Below, piece by piece: positions 6,759 through 13,722 of a stretch of 14,282 bases of DNA. Origin of the DNA: Olsenella_K sp051878835. GTDB taxonomy: Bacteria; Actinomycetota; Coriobacteriia; Coriobacteriales; Atopobiaceae. A model generated the notes under the pieces. It did not search any database. It saw only the letters and a list, made by a program, of their open reading frames with translations, and was not told the DNA's origin. Each line of letters begins with the position of its first letter. Within the stretch, counting starts at the first letter, position 1. Position numbers and translations under genes: made by a program. The stretch is from contig JBJEKW010000030.1 of NCBI GenBank assembly GCA_051878835.1, positions 1 to 14,282 on the forward strand, given 5' to 3'.

Positions 6759-7625
6759 CTACCTAAACACAGCCATCAGCAGCGTGGACGCCACGATGAT
6801 GGCCAGCCCCGTCAGCGAGCGCTTGGTGTACGTCTCGTGGAAGACCGCGGCCGAGAACGCCATTGCCACCACAATCGAAAGCTTGTCGATGGGCACGACC
6901 ACCGAGACGATGCCCTCTTGGATGGCGTAGTAGTAGCACAGCCACGACGCGCCCGTGGCCACGCCCGAAAGGCAAATGAAACCCAGTTCGCGGCGGTCGA
7001 TGTGGCGCGCCTGCCCCAGCTTGCCGCGCATGGCGACCACGACCCACGCCATCACCAGCACGTAGCAGGTGCGGATGGCAGTGGCCAGGTTGGACTCGAC
7101 GCCCTCGATGCCCATCTTTGCCAGGATGGAGGTCAGCGCGGCGAACACGGCCGAGCCCACGGCGTACCACATCCACGAGCGGCCCTGGACGTCGTGGTCC
7201 TGGGCGCGTCGCTGCACCATCAGCAGCGTGCCCACCAGGATGCCGGCGCAGCCCAAAAGCTTCACGGGCAGGTTGTTCGTCTCGCCAAACAGCACGATGG
7301 CCAGAAGCACCGTCAGCACGGTGGAGCACTTGTCGATGGGCACGACCTTGTTCACGTCGCCCATCGAGAGGGCCTTGAAGTAGCAGATCCAGCTGGCGCC
7401 CGTGGCCAGGCCGGACAGCGCCAGGAACAGCATGGAGTGCGCGCTGATATGGGTGATTGTGGGAATGGATCCCACGACGGCGGCCATCAGCCACGCGAAC
7501 GCCAGCACCACGATGGTGCGCACGGCGGTCGCCACGTCAGAGTCGGTGTGGCGAATGCCGCACTTGGCCAGAATGGACGTAATGCCGGCAAAGACGGCGG
7601 AGCCAACCGCGGCCAGAATCCACAT
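6759..7625 (-). CDS. EamA/DMT-family transporter with two similar halves
   Basis: The protein has 288 residues and about ten hydrophobic segments, as in drug/metabolite transporters of the inner membrane. The two halves (about 1-137 and 150-286) are unusually alike: GSAVFAGITSILAK and GSAVFAALTSILAK, ATAVRT and ATAIRT, LSGLATGASWICY and LSGVATGASWLCY, VVPIDK in both, and FGET/FHET. A charged linker, QRRAQDHDVQGRS, joins them. This looks like a duplicated and fused single-EamA (about 140-residue) protein. The substrate is unknown; the family carries metabolites, amino acids or drugs. I chose the ATG at 7625 because GGAGGT lies 7 bases upstream (7633-7638); the in-frame ATG at 7640 overlaps that site. 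An extended -10 promoter lies upstream. Confidence 0.88.
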   Translation of the reverse strand: MWILAAVGSAVFAGITSILAKCGIRHTDSDVATAVRTIVVLAFAWLMAAVVGSIPTITHISAHSMLFLALSGLATGASWICYFKALSMGDVNKVVPIDKCSTVLTVLLAIVLFGETNNLPVKLLGCAGILVGTLLMVQRRAQDHDVQGRSWMWYAVGSAVFAALTSILAKMGIEGVESNLATAIRTCYVLVMAWVVVAMRGKLGQARHIDRRELGFICLSGVATGASWLCYYYAIQEGIVSVVVPIDKLSIVVAMAFSAAVFHETYTKRSLTGLAIIVASTLLMAVFR

Positions 7626-7667
7626 GGTGCGTACCTCCATCAGTCCGAATGGGCTTATCTTGCGACT

Positions 7668-7696
7668 ATTCTAGCAGGTTTGATTACTATTAATAA
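7668..7696 (-). promoter_or_regulatory. Probable extended -10 promoter of the EamA gene
   Basis: On the minus strand TGCTAGAAT (7676 to 7668) is a good extended -10 box. The hexamer 17 bp upstream, TTATTA (7691-7696), is a weak -35, which an extended -10 tolerates. The segment is AT-rich in an otherwise GC-rich region. Transcription would start near 7661, about 36 bases before the ATG. Confidence 0.5.
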
Positions 7697-7989
7697 GAAC
7701 AAATCTCATTAGAAAGTGCTTCTTGTCAATGGGACCTGCCAGCTATTGCGCAGCTCCGTCAAATGGCAAGAAGGGCTAGCGTTACCAGAGCCCCGCCTAC
7801 CCGCCCGAACGCCCCGCCACCCGCTGTGCCACGGGCCGGTGGCGAAGTCAGGCTTTCCGCAACCCCACCCTTGCACGTTGCAAACATGGAACTGCTGCTC
7901 GCCCTGGTGAGTTTGCGGCGCCAACGGGCCTATCATGTCCCGTTGAGACATCGGCGCGCCACACGGCGCATCCAGGAGGCACATCACAA
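7697..7989. other. Intergenic region between EamA gene and AlaX-type gene
   Basis: This 293-bp stretch has no convincing gene. It holds a hairpin CGCCACC/GGTGGCG (7815-7821, 7838-7844), a 7-bp hairpin CAACGGG/CCCGTTG (7922-7928, 7939-7945) that is 28 bases before the AGGAGG of the next gene, and TTGACA on the minus strand (7724-7729) without a matching -10. Plus-strand sequence at 7785-7830 is C-rich and G-poor. No riboswitch or tRNA is recognised. Confidence 0.5.
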
Positions 7990-9303
7990 ATGCAAACATT
8001 TGACGAGCTGTACTATCGCGAGCCCTACACGCGCGAGTTCGACGCCACGGTGACGTCTTGCCAGCCGCACGGCGACGGCTTCGCCGTCCAGCTGGACCAG
8101 ACGGCGTTCTACCCCACCGGCGGCGGCCAGCCCGGCGACCGCGGCACGCTGAGCTACGAGACCGACGCCGCCGAGGGCAGCGTTGCGGCGGCCAGCCCCG
8201 ACGAAAGCGCCGCTGACAGCGCCACCACCAAGGACGGCACCGCCGAGGCTGACGCTGCCGCCAACGACAACCTGGTCGTGGCCCACGTCTCCGAGGCCGT
8301 CCCCGCCGAGGTCGACGCGGACGGCGACGGCAGCGGCGTCCTGCACCTGTGCGACATCGCCCTGCCCGTGGGCACGCGCGTCCATGGCACGCTGGACTGG
8401 ACCTGGCGCCTGGACAACATGGAGGCCCACACCGGCGAGCACGTGCTCTCCGGCATCGTGCATGCCCAGTTTGGCTACAACAACATCGGCTTCCACATGG
8501 GCCAGCGCTGCATCGAGGTCGACTTCGATGGCGTGCTGACCGAGGACGACGCCCTGGACATCGAGCGCCGCGCCAACGAGGCCGTGCGCCAGGACGTGCC
8601 CGTCGAGATCTTGCTGCCCACGCCCCAGCAGCTGGACGCCATGGACTACCGCAGCAAGAAGGCCCACGAGGGCCAGATTCGCCTGGTGCGCATTGGCAAC
8701 GTGGACACCTGCGCCTGCTGCGGCACGCACGTGGCGACCACCGGCCAGGTCGGCCTGATCAAGGTCCTGCGCGTGAACACGAAAAAGCAGAAGTCTCGCC
8801 TGGAGCTTCTGTGCGGTCGGCGCGCCTTCGAGCTGGTTCAGGAGCGCATGGGCCAGCTGCGCGACGTCAGCAACTTCCTCTCGGTCGCCGACGAGGAGGT
8901 GCCCGAGGCGGTGCGTCGCCTCTCCGCCGAGAAGGATCAGCTGAAGCACCAGCTCAAGCAGGCCGTGCACGAGAAGATCGCCGGCAAGGTCGCGACGCTG
9001 CAGGCCGACGATGGTCTGCTGCTGCGCTACGAGGACGGCCTCGAGATCGACGAGCTGCGCTACCTGTGCGAGTGCGCCACCGCGCGCGACGACGTGAACA
9101 CCTGCGTCGCGCTGTCCGCCGTTGAGGGCAGCGACCGCGTGGCCTTCGTAATGGCGTCTGACACCGTGGATCTGCGCCCCGTGTGCAAGCAGCTGAACAA
9201 GCAGCTCAACGGCCGTGGCGGCGGCAAGCCGCAGATGGTACAGGGCAGCTGGGCCACCACCCGCGCCGACGCCGAGTCCGCCGTCCGCGCCGCCCTGGCG
9301 TAG
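7990..9303 (+). CDS. Alanyl-tRNA editing-type protein (AlaX-like with DHHA1 tail)
   Basis: The protein has 437 residues. It resembles the AlaRS editing module as a stand-alone protein, which removes wrongly attached serine or glycine from tRNA-Ala. Seen are YPTGGGQPGDRG (residues 41-52), the zinc motif HTGEH (147-151, HxxxH) and CCGTH (243-247, CxxxH), then a helical stretch at about 285-345 and a DHHA1-like end with GRGGGKPQMVQG. This is the long AlaX form; phosphoesterase-type DHH activity is not indicated, since no DHH motif is seen. Residues about 58-95 are an Ala/Asp/Glu-rich insert of low complexity that is not usual for the family. The ATG at 7990 follows AGGAGG (7974-7979) by 10 bases. 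It appears monocistronic and ends in the 58-bp hairpin at 9338-9395. Confidence 0.88.
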   Translation: MQTFDELYYREPYTREFDATVTSCQPHGDGFAVQLDQTAFYPTGGGQPGDRGTLSYETDAAEGSVAAASPDESAADSATTKDGTAEADAAANDNLVVAHVSEAVPAEVDADGDGSGVLHLCDIALPVGTRVHGTLDWTWRLDNMEAHTGEHVLSGIVHAQFGYNNIGFHMGQRCIEVDFDGVLTEDDALDIERRANEAVRQDVPVEILLPTPQQLDAMDYRSKKAHEGQIRLVRIGNVDTCACCGTHVATTGQVGLIKVLRVNTKKQKSRLELLCGRRAFELVQERMGQLRDVSNFLSVADEEVPEAVRRLSAEKDQLKHQLKQAVHEKIAGKVATLQADDGLLLRYEDGLEIDELRYLCECATARDDVNTCVALSAVEGSDRVAFVMASDTVDLRPVCKQLNKQLNGRGGGKPQMVQGSWATTRADAESAVRAALA

Positions 9304-9337
9304 CCGCCACCCACGTCACCCTTTTGCAGTGAGGGAC

Positions 9338-9395
9338 ACGAAGGCACCATTTGGTACGTTAACCCCGTTGCTAACGTACCGGATGGTGCCTTCGT
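9338..9395. repeat. 58-bp near-perfect hairpin, copy 1
   Basis: Arms of 24 bases (9338-9361 and 9372-9395) pair fully except two T-G positions, around a 10-base loop. The arm starts ACGAAGGCACC and ends GGTACGTTA. It lies between convergent genes (AlaX-type on the plus strand, response regulator on the minus strand), so it may terminate both. No T-run follows on either strand, which is unlike a normal intrinsic terminator. The same element recurs at 13559-13616. Confidence 0.85.
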
Positions 9396-9417
9396 CATGT
9401 TGTCGTGGCTGACACCG

Positions 9418-10137
9418 TCACGCGCGCAGAACATAGCCAGCGCCGCGCACGGTCTGCAGCAGCTGCGGGTGCGCGGGGTCGTCCTCCAGCTTCTCGCGCA
9501 GTCGGTTCATGTGCACTGTAACCGTGGCGCCGTCGCCGACGGCGTCCTCGCGCCAGACTCGCTCGTACAGGGCCTGCCGGCTAAACACCACGTTCGGACG
9601 GCGCATCAGGAACGCCAGCAGCTCGTACTCTCGGTTCGTCAGCGACACGGGCTTCCCGTGAGAGGTCACCTCATGCGACGCCGGGTTCAGCTCGACGTGC
9701 CCCACCCGCAGCGACTCCTCCTGATCGTCCTGCGCCGGACCCTTCAGCCGCTGCACCGCAGCCAGCCGAGCCCTGACGCGCGCCACGAGCACGCTGGGCG
9801 AGAAGGGCTTCGTGACGTAGTCGTCGGCCCCCACGCCAAGGCCGCGGATGACGTCGACGTCCTCTCCGCGGGCTGTCACCATGATGACGGGCATGCTGGA
9901 GTGCTCGCGCAGCTGCCGGCAGACAGAGAGCCCGTCCATCCCCGGCAGCATCACGTCCAGAATCGCCAGGTCAAACCCACCGGACAGTCCCAGCGAGAGG
10001 CCCTTCTGCCCGTCGGCCGCCACGGTGACCTGGTAGCCGGAGGCCTCCAGGTAGTCGCGCTCAAGATCTGCGATGTCCTCGTCGTCCTCAACCAGCAGAA
10101 TCTTTGCCGGCTCCTGGTGACTCTGGTATGCGCTCAT
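9418..10137 (-). CDS. OmpR/PhoB-family response regulator
   Basis: The protein has 239 residues. The receiver domain (about 12-125) starts ILLVEDDEDI and holds the acidic pair D19/E20 region, phosphoacceptor D61 in LAILDVMLPGMDG, T88 and K110 in DDYVTKPFSP. A winged-helix DNA-binding domain (about 140-239) carries LTNREYELLAFLMRRP, VFSRQALYERVW and VTVHMNRLREKLEDDP through TVRGAGYVLRA. It receives phosphate from the kinase encoded just upstream. The ATG at 10137 overlaps the kinase stop by four bases (ATGA), and AGGAGGGG precedes it, so the two are translationally coupled. The GTTTA-type sites at 12592-12658 are a plausible target. Exact pathway (envelope, phosphate or antimicrobial response) is unknown. 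Confidence 0.95.
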   Translation of the reverse strand: MSAYQSHQEPAKILLVEDDEDIADLERDYLEASGYQVTVAADGQKGLSLGLSGGFDLAILDVMLPGMDGLSVCRQLREHSSMPVIMVTARGEDVDVIRGLGVGADDYVTKPFSPSVLVARVRARLAAVQRLKGPAQDDQEESLRVGHVELNPASHEVTSHGKPVSLTNREYELLAFLMRRPNVVFSRQALYERVWREDAVGDGATVTVHMNRLREKLEDDPAHPQLLQTVRGAGYVLRA

Positions 10138-11714
10138 TCGGCAGCCCCTCCTTCGTCGTGGGAGTCGAGGGTGTGGTGGGAGTCGCACGCGTCGCGTCCG
10201 TCGTGGCCGCTGTCGGCATCGCGGCTGTCGCTACCACCGCGACCGTCTTGCTCGTCGCTCTCCCGCACCGCCGGGAACTCCAGCACTATGGTAAGCCCTC
10301 CCCCGTCGGTGCGCCGCGCGCAGGCGGTGCCGCCCATCACGTCCATGGCGCGCTGCACGATGGCCAGGCCCAGCCCGCTGCCACCCTTCTGTGAGCTGCG
10401 CGCGGCATCCTCCCGGTAGAACAGCTCGAACAGGTGCGGCAGCACGTCTTCCGGCACGCCCGGCCCGTTGTCCGCCACGACCAGCCGCGGCCTGCCCTCG
10501 ACGCTCTCCACCGAGACCGTGACCACGCAACCCGGCGCATAGCGCACGGCGTTGTCCAGCACGTTGCCGATGGCTCGCTCCAGAAGCCCCACGTCCACCA
10601 TGGCCGCCACAGGCCGCGTCCACCCCATGCACACCGTGATGCCACGGCGCGCGTAGTCGTCGGCGTTCTTCTCAACAAACTTGCACGCGAACTCGCCCAG
10701 GTCGCAGCGGCGCTCCTCATGTGGGAAGTCTCCCAGGTCCAGCTTGGAAAAGAGGAACAGCTGCGACACGAGCTCGCTCAGCTGCTCCGTCTTTGCCACG
10801 ATGCGCTTGGCATAGCGCTCGCGGCGCTCGGGCGTCGAGGCGATGCCGTCCAGCAGCCCCTCCGCGTAGCCGCGGATGGAGGTCAAGGGCGAGCGCAGGT
10901 CGTGCGAGATGCATGCGATCAGCTCCTGGCGGGCGCGGGTCTCGTGCTCCTCTCGCTCGGCGGCGTCCTGCAGCCCCTGCGCCATCTGGTCGAACGAGCG
11001 CGCAATGGGCCCGAACTCGTCGTCGCCCTGGTAGTTCACCCTATACGAGAGGTCCCCCGCCGCCACGTGGTCGACGCCGCTCTCCAGCTGCTCGATGGGG
11101 CCGATGATGCGGTCGTACACGTAGCGGCGGCAGAAGCGGTTCATCAGCACGACCGCCAGCACGATGGCGGCCAGAAGCACGAGGGCGCTGATGCCGGCGG
11201 CCATCTTCAGCGTGCCGGTGGCGACCTCCTTGACCTGGCCAAATATGGCGATATAGCGGGTGGGCTGCGTCCCGTTCTCGTCCTGGATCACGAACGCCGA
11301 GGTCGCGGACGTCCGCAGCACGGTGGGCAGCCCGCCCGCGCTGAGCGCCGTCTGCGCCAGCTGCAGGTCCTGGTTGCTGACGCCGGGCGAGCTGTACGCC
11401 ACCGTCCCGTCATCCAGCACGGCAAACGTCAGCCCGACCGCCGACAGCCTGTCTGCAGTCTCGTCCAGTGAGGCAGAGTCGGCGCCCTGCTTTGTGTCCT
11501 TCTCGACCAGCTCGGAGGCGGCCTGGCCCGTCCAATAGAAGTCGCCCTCGTCGCCCAGGCCGACGCCCGACCCCGCGTGCATGGTGTTGTAGATGACCAG
11601 CAGGCACACGCCGCCCGCCAGCGCCGCAATGACCACCGGCACCACGATCATGAGCACGTTCGAGACGGCCAGGCGATGCCGGATGGTCGTCTGCTTTAGT
11701 GCTTTGCGCCCCAT
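10134..11714 (-). CDS. Sensor histidine kinase with HAMP domain and His/Asp-rich tail
   Basis: The protein has 526 residues. Membrane segments at about 18-42 and 172-192 enclose an extracytoplasmic sensor of about 130 residues. A HAMP region (about 193-245) with VAAGDLSYRV follows, then HisKA with H271 in CISHDLRSPLTSIRGYAEG, and an ATP-binding domain with N387 in IGNVLDNAVRYAPG, DNGPGVPED (415-423) and GGSGLGLAIVQ (444-454). All catalytic boxes look intact. Residues about 484-526 form an unusual D/S/H/G/R-rich tail with repeated DSRD, DSGHD and DSHH words. The start at 11714 has AGGAGG 5 bases upstream and overlaps the PAP2 gene by 19 bases. Its order, kinase before regulator, is the reverse of most two-component operons. 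The ligand is unknown. Confidence 0.93.
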   Translation of the reverse strand: MGRKALKQTTIRHRLAVSNVLMIVVPVVIAALAGGVCLLVIYNTMHAGSGVGLGDEGDFYWTGQAASELVEKDTKQGADSASLDETADRLSAVGLTFAVLDDGTVAYSSPGVSNQDLQLAQTALSAGGLPTVLRTSATSAFVIQDENGTQPTRYIAIFGQVKEVATGTLKMAAGISALVLLAAIVLAVVLMNRFCRRYVYDRIIGPIEQLESGVDHVAAGDLSYRVNYQGDDEFGPIARSFDQMAQGLQDAAEREEHETRARQELIACISHDLRSPLTSIRGYAEGLLDGIASTPERRERYAKRIVAKTEQLSELVSQLFLFSKLDLGDFPHEERRCDLGEFACKFVEKNADDYARRGITVCMGWTRPVAAMVDVGLLERAIGNVLDNAVRYAPGCVVTVSVESVEGRPRLVVADNGPGVPEDVLPHLFELFYREDAARSSQKGGSGLGLAIVQRAMDVMGGTACARRTDGGGLTIVLEFPAVRESDEQDGRGGSDSRDADSGHDGRDACDSHHTLDSHDEGGAAE

Positions 11715-12442
11715 GCAAGCCTCCTGGAATACGATCCGACGGCGTTCAGCCAGTCAGGCGAGAAGTGATGCACGAACGCCACCCAGGCCGCCGACGCCAG
11801 CACGCCGCCCAGCACGTCGCTAGGATAGTGCACGCCCAGGTACACGCGGCTGGCGCACACCAGGAACACCAATGCGGCGCAGGTCACGGTCAGTGCTCGG
11901 CGATACCTGGGGTCGACGCGACGCTCCAGAACGACCCACATCATGCCCAATGCCGCCATAGACATCATGGCATGGCCCGAGGGGAACGAGTAGCCCGACT
12001 CTGCCATCAGCGCGATTCCCTCCGGGCGCGGCCGGCAGAACGCCACCTTCAGAAGCGCGTTCAGCACGCCCGCCCCGCCAAGGGACATCAGCTGCAGCAT
12101 CATGGTGTCGCGTGCGAACAGCAGGGCGACCACCGCCACGATGGCAAAGAATCCCAACGGGCTGCAGACGTTGGTAATGAACGTCATAACCGCCGTCAGC
12201 CAGGGCGTCCTCATGGCCGCGGCCAACGACAGGCCAGCGGCGTCGAACCCCGCCGTGGCACCGCTGAACACCATCGCCGCCAGCACCACGAACCCGAGCG
12301 CGCACGCACCGCCCACCACCAGGTCCGTGTTGCTGCGCCTGAAGTCGTTGCGCCTTGCGTCACCGCGCGTAGCACCGCCGCGCCTTGCGCCATCATTTCG
12401 CGCGCCATGATACCCAGCGCCATTGCTTCTTGCGTTCGTCAT
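11696..12442 (-). CDS. PAP2-family membrane phosphatase
   Basis: The protein has 248 residues and about six hydrophobic segments. The three PAP2 motifs are complete: KVAFCRPRP (K132 to P140, KX6RP), FPSGH (153-157) and SRVYLGVHYPSD (198-209, SRX5HX3D). Such enzymes remove phosphate from lipid phosphates. In bacteria they often recycle undecaprenyl pyrophosphate or act on phosphatidic acid or phosphatidylglycerol phosphate. The active site would face outward. The first 38 residues are Arg/Asn/Gly-rich with repeats of GAR and GDARR and may be a cytoplasmic tail. I chose the ATG at 12442 because AAAGGCGG lies 6-7 bases upstream; the frame is open further up without a ribosome site. It is the first gene of the operon with kinase and regulator. 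Confidence 0.9.
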   Translation of the reverse strand: MTNARSNGAGYHGARNDGARRGGATRGDARRNDFRRSNTDLVVGGACALGFVVLAAMVFSGATAGFDAAGLSLAAAMRTPWLTAVMTFITNVCSPLGFFAIVAVVALLFARDTMMLQLMSLGGAGVLNALLKVAFCRPRPEGIALMAESGYSFPSGHAMMSMAALGMMWVVLERRVDPRYRRALTVTCAALVFLVCASRVYLGVHYPSDVLGGVLASAAWVAFVHHFSPDWLNAVGSYSRRLAWGAKH

Positions 12443-12581
12443 TGCAGGCCGCCTTTCTATTGCGCGCGAGCCCGGCGCTCGCTTGTACCGCTCCGGACTC
12501 GCATGCGCGGAGCCCGCCAGCGGCGGCCCCGCGTCACCAATCAACGATTGGCATGTTCGCAGGCGGCGCTGTCGCGCAAAT

Positions 12582-12646
12582 AACGGCTACCTAAACGCTG
12601 GATAAACCGGCTACCTGGTCGTTTATCCGATGTTTAGCCAGCCGTT
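12582..12646. repeat. 65-bp imperfect palindrome between PAP2 and DedA genes
   Basis: Arms 12582-12607 and 12621-12646 match in reverse complement at 21 of 26 positions around a 13-base centre (12608-12620). The inner core GGATAAAC/GTTTATCC (12600-12607, 12621-12628) and the outer AACGGCT/AGCCGTT are perfect. The palindrome is built from GTTTA-type words (see the operator entry), so it is more likely a protein binding site than an RNA hairpin. Confidence 0.8.
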
Positions 12647-12658
12647 TCCCACGGTTTA
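12592..12658. promoter_or_regulatory. Divergent GTTTA direct-repeat operator (PhoP-box-like)
   Basis: On the plus strand CGTTTA (12620-12625) and TGTTTA (12631-12636) are separated by 5 bases, giving an 11-bp period. A third hexamer, GGTTTA (12653-12658), is in phase 22 bp further, and CGTTTC (12643-12648) is one base out of phase between them. On the minus strand GGTTTA (12608-12603) and CGTTTA (12597-12592) have the same 11-bp period and the same TCC spacer start. Direct hexamers at 11-bp period are the usual operator form for OmpR/PhoB-family regulators. The spacing equals the enterobacterial PhoP box, (T/G)GTTTA-N5-(T/G)GTTTA. Binding by the regulator at 9418-10137 is inference. The rest of 12443-12823 shows no gene and no clear -10 box. 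Confidence 0.6.
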
Positions 12659-12823
12659 GCCACGGCTGAGACCATGCAAACCGTCAAGAAGAACTTCGGG
12701 GTCGCGGCGGACGTCGTCTCGCGACGCGCTCGACCAAGACGAGCACCTAGCAGCAGCCAGCGTGCGACACGCGGTCAGCACGCCCGACGCCCCCGGCGGC
12801 CCACCCGCAGATTGGAGCAACAC

Positions 12824-13471
12824 ATGCAAGCGGCAATGCTCTCACTTATTAGTCAGTTCGGCTACCTGGCCCTGGCGGCGCTCGTGTTTCTGGAGAACGT
12901 GTTCCCGCCCATCCCCAGCGAGGTGATCCTGCCGGCGGCGGGCTTTCTGGCCAGCATGGGCACCATGAGCCTGCCCGTGGCCATCGTCGCCGCCACCGTG
13001 GGCTCGCTTTTGGGCGCCTACGTGCTGTTTGGCATCGGTAAGGTGCTGAGCGAGGAGAGGCTGACCAAGCTGATGTCCTCCAAGCCCATGCACATGCTGG
13101 GCTTTGAGGAGGGCGACGTCCAGAGCGCCATCGGCTGGTTTCGTCGCCACGGCGTCATCACGGTGCTGGCCTGCCGCTGCGTGCCCATCGTGCGCAGCCT
13201 GATCTCCATCCCCGCCGGCACGTCAAACATGGGCATCCTGAAGTTCAGCGTCTACACCGCCCTGGGCTCCCTGGTGTGGAACACGGTCCTGTGCAGCGTG
13301 GGCTTCTTTGCCGGGTCGGCCTGGGAGCAGGCCTCCTTCGACGCGTCCAACGCCATCGACGTGGCCACGCTGGTCGTGATTGCAGCCGCTCTGGTGGTCG
13401 CCGCGGTGTGGATCTTCCGCCGCGTGATTCCCTCCATCAAGGCCGCCGTCCGCGCCGAGGGCAGCGAGTAG
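12824..13471 (+). CDS. DedA-family membrane protein
   Basis: The protein has 215 residues and about five hydrophobic segments. The family motif is clear: FLENVFPPIPSEVILPAAGFLA at about residues 21-42 (F/Y-x-E-x-x-x-P-x-P-x-E), then GSLLGAYVLFGIGK, FRRHGVITVLACRCVPIVRSLISIPAGTSNM read in blocks as the G-x-x-x-x-x-x-R-x-x-P-x-x-R-x-x-x-x-x-x-A-G signature, and a long C-terminal hydrophobic helix (about 185-203). Many DedA proteins move undecaprenyl phosphate or other lipids across the membrane and affect antimicrobial-peptide resistance and proton-motive force. The ATG at 12824 has GGAG 6 bases upstream. The frame is open to 12674, but the added 50 residues are Arg-rich and lack a ribosome site. 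It is divergent from the PAP2-kinase-regulator operon and shares its putative operator. Confidence 0.92.
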   Translation: MQAAMLSLISQFGYLALAALVFLENVFPPIPSEVILPAAGFLASMGTMSLPVAIVAATVGSLLGAYVLFGIGKVLSEERLTKLMSSKPMHMLGFEEGDVQSAIGWFRRHGVITVLACRCVPIVRSLISIPAGTSNMGILKFSVYTALGSLVWNTVLCSVGFFAGSAWEQASFDASNAIDVATLVVIAAALVVAAVWIFRRVIPSIKAAVRAEGSE

Positions 13472-13481
13472 TACCGGGTCG

Positions 13482-13558
13482 CACGCCCCGCCGTACACCC
13501 CTCTCTGTCCCACTGTACCTCTGCCCCCATGCCCCCTGCCCCCATGTCCCCCTCACTG
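13482..13558 (+). terminator. C-rich, G-poor stretch after DedA (possible Rho-dependent terminator)
   Basis: The transcribed strand downstream of the stop codon is strongly C-rich and G-poor and contains a 15-bp tandem repeat (CTGCCCCCATG at 13521-13531 and 13536-13546). This composition is typical of rut sites. It is directly followed by hairpin copy 2. Rho dependence is inference. Confidence 0.35.
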
Positions 13559-13616
13559 ACGAAGGCACCGTTTGGTACGTTAACGCCGCCGCTAACGTGC
13601 CATTTGGTGCCTTCGT
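13559..13616. repeat. 58-bp near-perfect hairpin, copy 2
   Basis: Arms 13559-13582 and 13593-13616 surround a 10-base loop (ACGCCGCCGC). The arm begins ACGAAGGCACC and ends ACGTTA, as in copy 1. Two G-T pairs and two mismatches interrupt the stem. Loop length and total length equal copy 1 exactly, while the loop sequence differs, which suggests selection for the structure or a common mobile origin. Confidence 0.85.
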
Positions 13617-13653
13617 TGTGTGTGTCGACACCGGGTAATGTTCTGGCAGGCAA

Positions 13654-13722
13654 ATGATGGGTATATCATTGGAAAATATGCCATACAATATTCCATCTAT
13701 TTTCCTATTACTGGAGGTGTGC
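13654..13722 (+). promoter_or_regulatory. AT-rich promoter/operator region of the toxin-antitoxin operon
   Basis: This short stretch is markedly AT-rich compared with its surroundings. It contains the inverted repeat ATGAT-N6-ATCAT (13654-13669), a possible antitoxin operator, and TACAAT (13684-13689), a possible -10 box without a clear -35. The strong ribosome site GGAGGTG (13713-13719) is at its end. Autoregulation by the antitoxin is usual for such operons but is not shown here. Confidence 0.45.

Noticed and set aside
7855..7870. AGGGTGG on the minus strand resembling a T-box core
   Set aside because: The following bases do not give the required ACCGCG, and no specifier stem or terminator arrangement is visible.
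7763..8053. Short plus-strand frame before the AlaX-type gene, including a 22-residue inner frame
   Set aside because: No ribosome site, Pro/Arg-rich composition, and it overlaps the well supported start at 7990.
12674..12823. 50-residue N-terminal extension of the DedA protein
   Set aside because: It is Arg-rich, has no ribosome site, and DedA proteins normally begin close to the first membrane segment; GGAG before 12824 fits better.
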